Origin: an uncultured Pseudomonadota bacterium
GTDB lineage: Bacteria > Pseudomonadota > Gammaproteobacteria > Burkholderiales > SG8-41
Assembly: GCA_946885605.1 (NCBI GenBank)
Contig: CAMPGR010000130.1
Span: 1 to 10,242 of the forward strand
Direction: 5' to 3'
Length of the DNA stretch: 10,242 bases
In this document: positions 1-6,158 of the stretch, one piece after another
Numbering within the stretch: position 1 is the first letter of the stretch
How the letters are laid out: each line of letters starts with the position of its first letter
Notes under the pieces: generated by a model
What the model was told of the DNA's origin: nothing
Database searches by the model: none
The model's input: only the letters and a program-made list of their open reading frames with translations
Position numbers and translations under genes: made by a program

Positions 1-2
1 TA

Positions 3-725
3 CTCAAGAACGTGAGCTTTCGCGTCGATCCGGGTGAGACCGTCGCGCTGGTGGGGCCAACCGGCTCGGGCAAGACCTCGACGATGGCGCTCCTCCACCG
101 CTTCTACGATGTGTGGGAGGGACAGGTTTTGATCGGCGGCGTGGACGAGCGCGACGCGACGCAGGAATCGCTGGGCCGCCGCATCGCGATGGTGCTGCAC
201 GAGCCGTTTCTATATACCGGGCCCGTCTTCGAGAACATCCGCTACTGCACGCGGGACGCCGGCCGCGAGGAGGTGGAGCGCGCGGCAGAGCTCGTCGGCG
301 CCCACGACTTCATCGCGCGCCTGCCCCACGGCTACGACACGCTGCTCGGCCAGCGCGGCGTCAACCTGTCGATCGGCCAGCGGCAACTGCTGTCCTTCGC
401 GCGGGCGATCGTCGCCGACGCCGGCATCCTGGTTCTCGACGAAGCCACCGCCAGCGTCGACAGCTTCACCGAGCGCGCGATCCAGACTGCCCTCGAGAAA
501 ACGCTCGCCGGGCGCACCGGGCTCATCATCGCGCACCGCCTCGCGACCGTGCGCAACGCCGACCGCATCATCGTGCTGCAGGACGGCCGCATCGTGGAGC
601 AAGGCACACATGAAGAATTGCTCGCGCGCAGCGGCCTCTATCACCGCCTGCATGCCATGAACGTGGCGTCGTTCGACGACGTGCCGGCGGAATTGAGCAG
701 AGGCACGGCGGACCGGCGCACGTAG
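3..725 (+). CDS. ABC exporter, ATP-binding domain (5' end outside window)
   Basis: This is the nucleotide-binding domain of an MsbA/multidrug-type ABC exporter half-transporter. It hydrolyses ATP on the cytoplasmic face of the inner membrane to drive export. The reading frame is already open at the left edge (Leu-Lys-Asn precede the GTG at 12), so the membrane domain and A-loop lie upstream. Counting from the GTG: Walker A GPTGSGKT at 15-22, signature LSIGQ at 119-123, Walker B ILVLDE with catalytic Glu at 139-144, D-loop SVD at 148-150, and switch His in AHRLAT at 175. All are intact. The Q-loop reads MVLHEPFLYTG, with His63 where Gln is expected. The domain ends near residue 215 and a short polar tail follows. 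Family members often sit next to a partner half-transporter, which would lie upstream here. The substrate cannot be inferred. Confidence 0.93.
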   Translation, partial: LKNVSFRVDPGETVALVGPTGSGKTSTMALLHRFYDVWEGQVLIGGVDERDATQESLGRRIAMVLHEPFLYTGPVFENIRYCTRDAGREEVERAAELVGAHDFIARLPHGYDTLLGQRGVNLSIGQRQLLSFARAIVADAGILVLDEATASVDSFTERAIQTALEKTLAGRTGLIIAHRLATVRNADRIIVLQDGRIVEQGTHEELLARSGLYHRLHAMNVASFDDVPAELSRGTADRRT

Positions 726-740
726 GGCTGAATTACGCAG

Positions 741-761
741 CGACGGCTTGCCTTACCGTCG
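741..761. terminator. Hairpin between convergent ABC and MFS genes
   Basis: The 41-bp gap between the two convergent stop codons contains a 6-bp perfect inverted repeat, CGACGG (741-746) and CCGTCG (756-761), with a 9-nt loop. It could act as a bidirectional terminator, but neither strand has a T-tract after the stem. The call rests on position and symmetry only. Confidence 0.3.
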
Positions 762-766
762 GACCA

Positions 767-1945
767 TCACCCTTGAGTACGCTGGCGGAGCAGTTGCACG
801 CCGACCAGCAGCGCCGGGACACCGCACACGATGAAGCCGACGCCGTAGCTGCCGGTGAGGTCGAGAAGCCCCGAATACGCGAGCGGCAGGGACAATGCGC
901 CGACCTGGCCGAAGGAAAGCACGCCGCCGGTGATGCCGCCGCGCATGCCTTCGGGCGCCGCGCGCGCGGTTTCAGCCAGAAGTATCCCGTGCCAGGATAG
1001 CGCCGTGGCACTGAGCACGCACGCAATCAGGCCGACCAGGAGCGTTGGCCAGCCCGCGTTCGAAAGCGCGAGAAGCGCGGCGCTGACGGCCATGACGAGG
1101 GCGAGCCCCGCCATCATGACGCGCGGCGTGACATAGCTGCTGCCGAGCCAGCCCCATACAATGCGACCGGGCACGGCGACCGCCACCGCCACCGAAAAAA
1201 CGAAGCCCGCTGCCACGGGCGTGTAGCCGATGGTCGTCAGGTACACGACGAAATACGCCGTGAAGGTCGCCTGCAGGCCGTTGAAGGCAAGGCAGGCGAA
1301 GGACAAAGCACGAAGGCCCGGCGTTCCGAGCACCGAGGTCAAGGTCGACTTGAAGTCCGACCACCTGAAATTGCGCGTCGGGACCCGGTCGTCATCGAAA
1401 GTCCTGCGCAAGGGCTGGAGCATCAGGACGAAGGCGGCGCACGCCGCCGCGCTGAGCAGCATCGTGAAGCGCCAGTCTTTCCATTCCGTAAGTTGCGGCC
1501 CCAACACGCCTGCGAGAAGCAGGCCGGCCGGCACCGCCGTCTGCTTGATCGAGAACACCAGCGGCAAGTAGCGCGGAGACGAAACACGGCTCAGCAAGTG
1601 CGAGCTGGCCGGTGTGGACACGGCCCCGCCCCCTCCGCAAATGATTGCGGACAAAACGAGCGCGAGCGGCGTACCCAGCGCCGCCAGCGCGGTGCCGCCC
1701 GCGAGCATGACGAGCGAGATCTGGCTCATGCGCAAGGCGCCATGGCGCACGATGAAGCTGCCGCACCCGAGCTGCGCGACGAGCGAGGCGGCGGCCGTCA
1801 AGCCGAAATAAACGCCAACCCAAACCGGATCGATGCGCAGATCCGTGAGGATCGCCGGCGCAATCACTGCGGGCAGGGCTCTGCCAAGCGCGACGAACGT
1901 CTGCTGCAGAAACATCGCCCCGAGGGCAAGCAGCAGCTGATTCAT
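767..1945 (-). CDS. MFS transporter
   Basis: This is a 12-helix major facilitator superfamily permease of the inner membrane, 392 aa from the ATG at 1945, a normal length. Hydrophobic segments occur along the whole protein. A motif-A-like loop between helices 2 and 3 (GCGSFIVRHGALRMSQ, about 60-75) and a charged central cytoplasmic loop (about 180-205, rich in Arg and Asp) split it into the usual 6+6 halves. An in-frame GTG at 1987 would add 14 polar residues. I prefer 1945 because MNQLLLALG leads straight into helix 1, but neither start has a convincing Shine-Dalgarno. The gene lies just downstream of the decayed TPP-enzyme remnant on the same strand and may once have been its co-transcribed uptake system. 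That link, and any substrate, is inference. Confidence 0.85.
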   Translation of the reverse strand: MNQLLLALGAMFLQQTFVALGRALPAVIAPAILTDLRIDPVWVGVYFGLTAAASLVAQLGCGSFIVRHGALRMSQISLVMLAGGTALAALGTPLALVLSAIICGGGGAVSTPASSHLLSRVSSPRYLPLVFSIKQTAVPAGLLLAGVLGPQLTEWKDWRFTMLLSAAACAAFVLMLQPLRRTFDDDRVPTRNFRWSDFKSTLTSVLGTPGLRALSFACLAFNGLQATFTAYFVVYLTTIGYTPVAAGFVFSVAVAVAVPGRIVWGWLGSSYVTPRVMMAGLALVMAVSAALLALSNAGWPTLLVGLIACVLSATALSWHGILLAETARAAPEGMRGGITGGVLSFGQVGALSLPLAYSGLLDLTGSYGVGFIVCGVPALLVGVQLLRQRTQG

Positions 1946-2018
1946 GAAGCGCCCGACTCGATCGGTTTTCGAGCGGGTGCGCAGCACCCTCGCGCTGCGC
2001 TGTGCGGGCGAGCCTGGA

Positions 2019-2550
2019 TCACAGCTGGTGCATGTGTGAGACCGTGTGTTCTTCCGCCGTCACGAATTCCAGCAGCGCCGCTCTGCCACTTTCCGTGGCC
2101 TTGCGCGCGCGCCCTATGGCGTTCTTTATCTCTCCGGGATCGGTGACCTGCTCGGACCACCCGCCCATGGCTTTCGCGATGTCCGCATAGTTGCCGCGCA
2201 GGTCCCGGGTGCGAAACAACGCGTGCGAGGTCTTCATGTGCCGCGTCTCGACCGTCATGCTGCTGTTGTTGAGTATGGGAATATCCGCTCGCACCGCCGT
2301 CTCGAAGTCGAGCCCGGTCATGCCGAACGCGGCATCACCCATGAAGTTCACGCAGAATTTCTCCGGCGCAGCCAGCTTCGCGCCCATGATGAGGCCCAGG
2401 CCCGTTCCCAACTGGTGGGACTTGCCCCAGCCGATGTACGAGCGCGGCCCGCCGGCGCCATAGGTGGGGCACATCTGGTAGCGCGGACTGCCCGAATCGT
2501 GGGTGACGATCGTGCTTGAGTATCTCTGCGATGGCATCGATGGTTCGCAT
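2019..2550 (-). pseudogene. Thiamine-diphosphate enzyme, decayed C-terminal fragment
   Basis: This is the C-terminal TPP-binding domain of an acetolactate-synthase-like thiamine-diphosphate enzyme. Recognisable blocks are STIVTHDSGSPRYQ, SYIGWGKSHQLGTGLGL, the cofactor motif start MGDAAFGMTGLDFETAV, NNSSMTVETRHM, and a well-kept end (LRGNYADIAKAMGGW...AALLEFVTAEE). Full-length family members have about 550 aa; only the last ~175 are recognisable here. Three lesions are visible. The N-terminal and middle domains are missing. The preceding segment MRTIDAIAEILK (from 2550) is in a different frame from STIVTHDSG, a one-base frameshift near 2512-2517. Only 23 residues separate the start of GDA from NN, where about 27 are usual, so roughly four hydrophobic codons before NN are lost. 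In the frame of the C-terminal part an ATG-started ORF runs from 2681, but its first ~55 residues resemble nothing I know. The fragment is very unlikely to be a working enzyme; its original substrate is unknown. Confidence 0.8.
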
Positions 2551-2733
2551 GTTGGTCCATCCATGTGAGCGCCCGGTGGCGGGAACACGCATTCTACGTG
2601 GGCGGCTGCCGAAACGTATGAACTGCCAGCATCGTTCGGCGTCACGCTCCGGCACGCGCAGCCATGGCATGGAGCAGGCACTAGCGCATCGCGCTTCTTC
2701 GGCGCGATATTCTTTACATCAGACGAGGCGACG

Positions 2734-2745
2734 ATGAAATTTCAT
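2734..2745. repeat. Perfect 12-bp AT-rich palindrome
   Basis: ATGAAATTTCAT is a perfect palindrome within GC-rich DNA, about 190 bp upstream of the TPP remnant. It could be a leftover operator for that gene or chance. Nothing else in the sequence assigns a regulator. Confidence 0.3.
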
Positions 2746-2826
2746 GTCATGGCAACCAGCGGTTCGGCTGAGGGTCCGCGGCCAAGCGTCGCCGCTAGGC
2801 CTGCGCGGGTCGGGAAAGCCGTCTCA

Positions 2827-2905
2827 CCACATGAGGCTGGCGAAAAAGCGCAGCGACGCGGCGAGCAGAAACAGCCCGAACGCCACTTCGAGGGCACATC
2901 ATCCT
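2827..2905 (-). pseudogene. Possible 3' fragment of a membrane permease gene
   Basis: On the minus strand a frame following a TGA reads CALEVAFGLFLLAASLRFFA and then SLMW before a TGA at 2827-2829. A final hydrophobic helix ending in an Arg/aromatic-rich tail resembles the C-terminus of TauE/SafE-type anion permeases. No start codon or upstream part is present, because the dehydrogenase gene begins immediately beyond. I see the hydrophobic pattern; the family assignment is a guess. It could also be chance. Confidence 0.25.
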
Positions 2906-2908
2906 TGG

Positions 2909-3928
2909 CTAGCGTCCGGTTGTAAGAACGACTCGAAACCGTGCCTTGCCACTCATCATGCGCTCGTAGGCCTCGGCTGCACGTTCGAGCGGAAACACTT
3001 CATTCATAGGCCGCACGCCGGTCAGTGCGCTGAAGCGCAAGGTATCCTGCGAATCGATCGATCTGCCCGATGGCCAGCCCATGACCGAACGGCGCCCTCC
3101 GATTAGCAGAAGAGGAGGCACGTCCAGGGGATCGGCCGCGCCGAGGATGATCATCTTCCCATCGATTCCCAATCCACCAAGAACCGCCCTCATGGCTTTG
3201 CCGCTGGTTGCGGTAGCAAGCACGACTTTAGCCCCGCCCAATTTCATCAGTTCCTCCGAAGGATCCTGCGCCTGACTATCAATGTAATGGCGCGCGCCAA
3301 GTTGCTTCGCCAGCGGCCCTTTGTCTGCCCCTCGCGCGATGGCAACGGTCTCGAAACCCATCTTCGCGGCAAACTGAACACCCAGATGGCCGAGCCCGCC
3401 TATACCCAGTATGGCGACGACATCTCCGGGCTGCGCGCCGCTGTGCCGGAGAGAATTGAAAGTGGTAATCCCGGCGCACATCAGCGGCCCCGCCTCTACC
3501 GCTGAAAGGTCTTCGGGGATTAGCGCCAGTGCTTCGGTGGGAGCGATCATGTAATCGGCATAGCCGCCATCGTACGTGATCCCTGGCACCTGAGGGGCGA
3601 TTTGGCAGGTAACGAAATCACCGCGACGACACGAATCACAATACCCGCAGTGGCCGCCATGCCAGCCGACTCCGACCCGCTGCCCCGCTGCCCATCCGAC
3701 AACACTCGTTCCGATCGCATCGATGATTCCTGCGATTTCGTGACCAGGAACTCTGGGGTATCGAATGCCGGGGAAGGTTCCCTCTTTTGTAAAAGAGTCG
3801 CTGTGGCATATGCCGCAGGCCGAAATCTTGATTCGCACTGATGTAGTGCCAGGCTCTGGAATTTCGCGTTCGACGAGTTCAAAGGGTCCATTCGGGTGAG
3901 GGACCTGCACAACGCGCATTTTCGACAT
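2909..3928 (-). CDS. Zinc-dependent alcohol dehydrogenase
   Basis: This is a cytoplasmic medium-chain dehydrogenase/reductase, 339 aa, typical for the AdhA/YahK-like zinc alcohol dehydrogenases that interconvert alcohols and aldehydes with NAD(P). The catalytic zinc ligands are visible: Cys38 in ACGICHSD, His63-Glu64 in PGHEIAG, and Cys151 in LMCAG. The structural zinc lobe is complete (Cys94, 97, 100, 108). The Rossmann motif GIGGLG lies at 175-180. The ATG at 3928 is chosen because GGAGG sits 4 nt upstream (3933-3937); an in-frame ATG at 3955 would add nine residues, and the internal ATG at 3919 leaves the Shine-Dalgarno too far away. The gene is divergent from the CMD-family gene. By eye its codons are less GC-biased than its neighbours', and it adjoins decayed DNA, so acquisition by transfer is plausible. 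The substrate is not predictable. Confidence 0.92.
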   Translation of the reverse strand: MSKMRVVQVPHPNGPFELVEREIPEPGTTSVRIKISACGICHSDSFTKEGTFPGIRYPRVPGHEIAGIIDAIGTSVVGWAAGQRVGVGWHGGHCGYCDSCRRGDFVTCQIAPQVPGITYDGGYADYMIAPTEALALIPEDLSAVEAGPLMCAGITTFNSLRHSGAQPGDVVAILGIGGLGHLGVQFAAKMGFETVAIARGADKGPLAKQLGARHYIDSQAQDPSEELMKLGGAKVVLATATSGKAMRAVLGGLGIDGKMIILGAADPLDVPPLLLIGGRRSVMGWPSGRSIDSQDTLRFSALTGVRPMNEVFPLERAAEAYERMMSGKARFRVVLTTGR

Positions 3929-3961
3929 AGCGCCTCCGGTCCGAGTCTTCATCAAGCTTCA

Positions 3962-3978
3962 ATGTGGTCACGGCACAT
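3962..3978. promoter_or_regulatory. Possible operator dyad upstream of alcohol dehydrogenase
   Basis: ATGTG (3962-3966) and CACAT (3974-3978) form an inverted repeat with a 7-bp spacer, about 34 bp upstream of the dehydrogenase start and inside the 152-bp divergent intergenic region. The arms recall CRP/FNR or LysR-type sites, but the spacing matches none of these well. Confidence 0.2.
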
Positions 3979-4016
3979 GGCCGGCCCGACATCAGAAGGT
4001 CGCCTTCAAATGTCGC

Positions 4017-4046
4017 TTACCACGACGGCCGGTATTTCGCGATAAT
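4017..4046 (+). promoter_or_regulatory. Possible promoter for the CMD-family gene
   Basis: A GATAAT hexamer (4041-4046) resembles a -10 box and lies about 35 bp before the CMD-family start. TTACCA (4017-4022) is a weak -35 candidate at 18-bp spacing. The reverse complement of the same spot contains TATTAT, which could serve the divergent dehydrogenase. Confidence 0.22.
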
Positions 4047-4080
4047 ACGGCGCGACTTCCTCAGTAGATAAGGGACACTT

Positions 4081-4707
4081 ATGAGCAGCCAAGAATCCGG
4101 AAAGTTCACCGCAAAGGAGCAGCGCTTTAAACCCATCCCGCCTGAAAGCCTCACACCCGAGCAACGCGCGCTCTACGACGCAATCCGCTCCGGGCCGCGC
4201 GGCGCGGTGAAGAATTCTGCGGCAGCCAAACCCGGCCCGCTCGGCGGACCGTTCAACGTGCTTCTGCGCAGCCCGGACATCGGAAACATCATCCAGAGCC
4301 TCGGCGCGGCGATTCGCTTTCGCAGCTCGATTCCGGCGAAGCTCAATGAGCTCGCGATCATCACGGTCGCGCGCCAATGGAGCGCGCATTACGAATGGCA
4401 GGCCCATCACCGTCTCGCGCTCGAAGCCGGCCTCGACCCCGCCATCGGCGAAGATATCGCGCAGGGCCGGCGGCCGGCGAAGATGTCGGAGGACGAGGCG
4501 ATCGTCTATGACTTCTCTGCGGAGTTGCACGAGACTCACGGCGTGAGCGACGCCACCTACAAGCGCGCGCTGGACCGCTTCGGCGAGCGCGGCGTCATGG
4601 ATCTGATCGCGGTGAACGGCTATTACGTGCTGGTGTCGATGGTGCTCAACGTCGATCGCACGCCGCTGCCGGAAGGCGCGAAGCCGCTGCCGCCGTTGAA
4701 GAAGTAA
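4081..4707 (+). CDS. Carboxymuconolactone decarboxylase (CMD) family protein
   Basis: This is a 208-aa protein with an AhpD/CMD-like all-helical domain at about residues 60-190. The family hallmark is the stretch ELAIITVARQWSAHYEWQAH (90-109) followed by a second His. Members with this EW..HH form lack the Cys-x-x-Cys of AhpD peroxidase partners, so a thiol peroxidase role is unlikely. Related proteins are annotated as gamma-carboxymuconolactone-decarboxylase-like, with mostly unknown substrates. AAGGGA (4070-4075) lies 5 nt before the ATG, which supports the start. The gene is divergent from the zinc dehydrogenase and convergent, 19 bp apart, with the SRPBCC gene. It stands alone, with no other beta-ketoadipate-pathway gene nearby, so a role in aromatic degradation is not supported by context. 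Confidence 0.88.
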   Translation: MSSQESGKFTAKEQRFKPIPPESLTPEQRALYDAIRSGPRGAVKNSAAAKPGPLGGPFNVLLRSPDIGNIIQSLGAAIRFRSSIPAKLNELAIITVARQWSAHYEWQAHHRLALEAGLDPAIGEDIAQGRRPAKMSEDEAIVYDFSAELHETHGVSDATYKRALDRFGERGVMDLIAVNGYYVLVSMVLNVDRTPLPEGAKPLPPLKK

Positions 4708-4726
4708 CTTCGCTGCGCTAACGGAC

Positions 4727-5311
4727 TCATCGATCCGCCTCCTTCGCGAGCCGTTCGAGGGTCGCGATGCCCGACTCGAATTGTTCGCGCATCGTGCGCC
4801 GGATCGCCCACGGGCCGATGAGCGGCGGGATCCAGAAGCGCGCAACGCGGGTCGCTTCATAGTGCAGCCGGGTGTGCGGGCCCTCGCCGGACACGCGCCA
4901 GAAACACCAGCCGCTTTCGAAATCGCCCGCGCCGGGAACGATGTGGGCGACTATCGTATTCGCGTCGGGCTCCGTCACGTCTTCGACCTGGACGATCTCC
5001 TTGCAGAATAACAGGACGCAACTGCGGATCACACTGCGCACACGTTCTCCGCGCCCGTTCGGCGCAGCCTCCACGTGCATTGCGGTGATCACCGGATTGA
5101 GCCGGCCCAGGCGCGCATAGTCGGCGAGCAGTGCGTATACCCGGGGCGGGGGCGCCTCGACCACGCCGTCGAATACGATGCTGAAGCCGTTGCCGTGATG
5201 CGTAACGGTGAGGGAATGCACTTGTGCAGCAGCGGCAACGCCCGGGGCGAGAGCAGTCAGGAGACTGCCCACCGCCGCTGCCATACGCCAGGTTGTCGCG
5301 AAGCACCGCAT
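4727..5311 (-). CDS. Exported SRPBCC (START-like) family protein
   Basis: This 194-aa protein has an N-terminal signal peptide (MRCFATTWR, then a hydrophobic run to about residue 28 ending in Ala-rich GVAAAA) followed by one SRPBCC/polyketide-cyclase-like domain. The domain carries typical features: HGNGFSIVFDGVVEAPPPRV leading into a helix with YALLADYARLGRLNPVI, and a C-terminal amphipathic helix after FWIPPLIGPWAIRRTM. Such folds form a hydrophobic pocket for lipids or other nonpolar ligands, so a periplasmic lipid-binding or carrier role is plausible but unproven. Three Cys occur in the mature part. A GTG at 5350 would add 13 residues; neither start has a clear Shine-Dalgarno, and 5311 gives the more compact signal peptide. 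It is followed in the cluster by two YceI-type lipid-binding proteins and a b561, which suggests a shared envelope theme. Confidence 0.82.
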   Translation of the reverse strand: MRCFATTWRMAAAVGSLLTALAPGVAAAAQVHSLTVTHHGNGFSIVFDGVVEAPPPRVYALLADYARLGRLNPVITAMHVEAAPNGRGERVRSVIRSCVLLFCKEIVQVEDVTEPDANTIVAHIVPGAGDFESGWCFWRVSGEGPHTRLHYEATRVARFWIPPLIGPWAIRRTMREQFESGIATLERLAKEADR

Positions 5312-5360
5312 CGACGAACTAAACAGCACGGCCGCGCGCGTATTCCGCACCTATAACGAT

Positions 5361-6158
5361 TCAATCCCCGACCGTAGCCCTTCGACAAGCTGGAGGGGAA
5401 AACGGTCGCTTATTCGCAGCTTCCCGGCTTGTGCGCCTTGCGATGACGCGCAGGCGTATATCGACCCCATCGCTCACCCGGAGCCCCCCGCCGAGCGTGC
5501 TGAAGGGAGTCAGGCCGAAATCAGAGTGTCGGATGCGTAAGCTCGCCACTACCGCAAGCTCGCCGTCGTGCTCGACGACACCCGCGGGGAAACGCAGGTC
5601 CCGTGTCGCTCCGCGCAGCCTGGTGCGCGCCAGCACCGTGGGATTCCAGCGCGGCCCGGTGAGTGATATCGAGTCGATTTCGATGATCGGCATGTTTTCC
5701 GCGTCGAGTAATTCTTTGCCGAGCATATTGTCGCGCGTGGCTGCGCGCGCTTCGTCGGATACTTCGGATGCAAAAGCCTCGCCCTCCTCCACCCGGGCCG
5801 CGGGGGAATCCACGGTGAACAACGTCACCGGGATCTCCAGGTGGAAGCCGCTGTCGGCGGCGCTGTTTCCGGCACGGATTTCACCGCGGACGGGACCGGA
5901 GATCACGTGATTGTGACCGAATCGGGCGAGTGGCCCTTCCCGATACACGAGGAGTCGCACTTCGGAGGCGTTGGGGTCGACGATATAGCGCGGCGCGTCG
6001 GGAAGTCTTGGCTCCGCATCCACTCGTTCCTGCAGCACCGCACTGTCGACGGGCGGTGGCAGCGTCTCGCACGCGCCGAGCAGCATCAGCGGGAATAGAA
6101 TGGCGAGAGTGCGTGTTGAGCTTGCCTGAACCGCACGATCGAGCGCGAAAGCCCTCAT
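5361..6158 (-). CDS. YceI-family lipoprotein
   Basis: This 265-aa envelope protein has a lipoprotein signal (LFPLMLLGAC, lipidated Cys30) and a YceI-like domain at about 57-242. YceI proteins form a lipocalin-like barrel that binds a polyisoprenoid chain. Supporting features are YIVDPNASEVRLLVYREGPLARF...GHNH at 58-84, MLGKELLDAENMP at 145-157, and ITL/LRG-type strands ending IRHSDFGLTPF...LRVSDGVDIRLRV. Glu follows the Cys, not Asp, so sorting to the outer membrane by the Lol system is expected. The start is forced: an in-frame TAA lies four codons upstream and no ATG, GTG or TTG occurs before Met25. AAGGCGG about 5 nt upstream may be the ribosome site. The last ~15 residues (from about 251) are encoded by a palindromic repeat and look like an added tail. 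Confidence 0.87.
   Translation of the reverse strand: MRAFALDRAVQASSTRTLAILFPLMLLGACETLPPPVDSAVLQERVDAEPRLPDAPRYIVDPNASEVRLLVYREGPLARFGHNHVISGPVRGEIRAGNSAADSGFHLEIPVTLFTVDSPAARVEEGEAFASEVSDEARAATRDNMLGKELLDAENMPIIEIDSISLTGPRWNPTVLARTRLRGATRDLRFPAGVVEHDGELAVVASLRIRHSDFGLTPFSTLGGGLRVSDGVDIRLRVIARRTSREAANKRPFSPPACRRATVGD
5369..5408. repeat. REP-like palindrome at 3' end of the YceI lipoprotein gene
   Basis: Nested inverted repeats are present: outer arms CGACCGT (5369-5375) and ACGGTCG (5402-5408), inner arms CCCT (5378-5381) and AGGG (5394-5397). The core reads CCCTTCGACAAGCT, i.e. AGCTTGTCGAAGGG on the other strand. That core resembles a short dispersed palindrome widespread in proteobacterial genomes (typical core GAGCTTGTCGAAGG). 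It overlaps the last codons of the YceI gene and may also work as a transcription stop for it. Confidence 0.55.

Larger units (their letters stand above)
2551..2908. other. Gene-poor stretch between TPP remnant and alcohol dehydrogenase
   Basis: No intact gene is supported in these 358 bases. Short ORFs exist on both strands (for example + strand 2734-2925), but they lack recognisable domains or a Shine-Dalgarno. The stretch contains a possible permease-tail fragment at 2827-2905 and a 12-bp AT-rich palindrome at 2734-2745. The region looks like decayed or rearranged DNA joined to the broken TPP gene. Confidence 0.5.

Noticed and set aside
1493..2146. Plus-strand ORF of 217 codons across the MFS gene and the TPP remnant
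   Set aside because: The composition is rich in Arg, Gln and Glu with no domain; it crosses two recognised minus-strand loci.
2019..2681. Reading the TPP ORF as an intact 220-aa protein
   Set aside because: Its first ~55 residues match nothing, the true upstream homology lies in another frame, and the cofactor motif is shortened.
2734..2925. Small plus-strand ORF of 63 codons in the gene-poor stretch
   Set aside because: No ribosome site, no recognisable domain, and it runs antisense into the dehydrogenase end.
3962..3978. CRP site upstream of the dehydrogenase
   Set aside because: TGTG and CACA are spaced by 7 bp where the CRP consensus needs 8, and the flanking A/T positions do not match. 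It is kept only as a generic dyad.
4006..4860. Long minus-strand ORF of 284 codons opposite the CMD-family gene
   Set aside because: The translation is low-complexity and Arg/Ala-rich without a domain, and it is antisense to a clear family member. This is a typical high-GC shadow.
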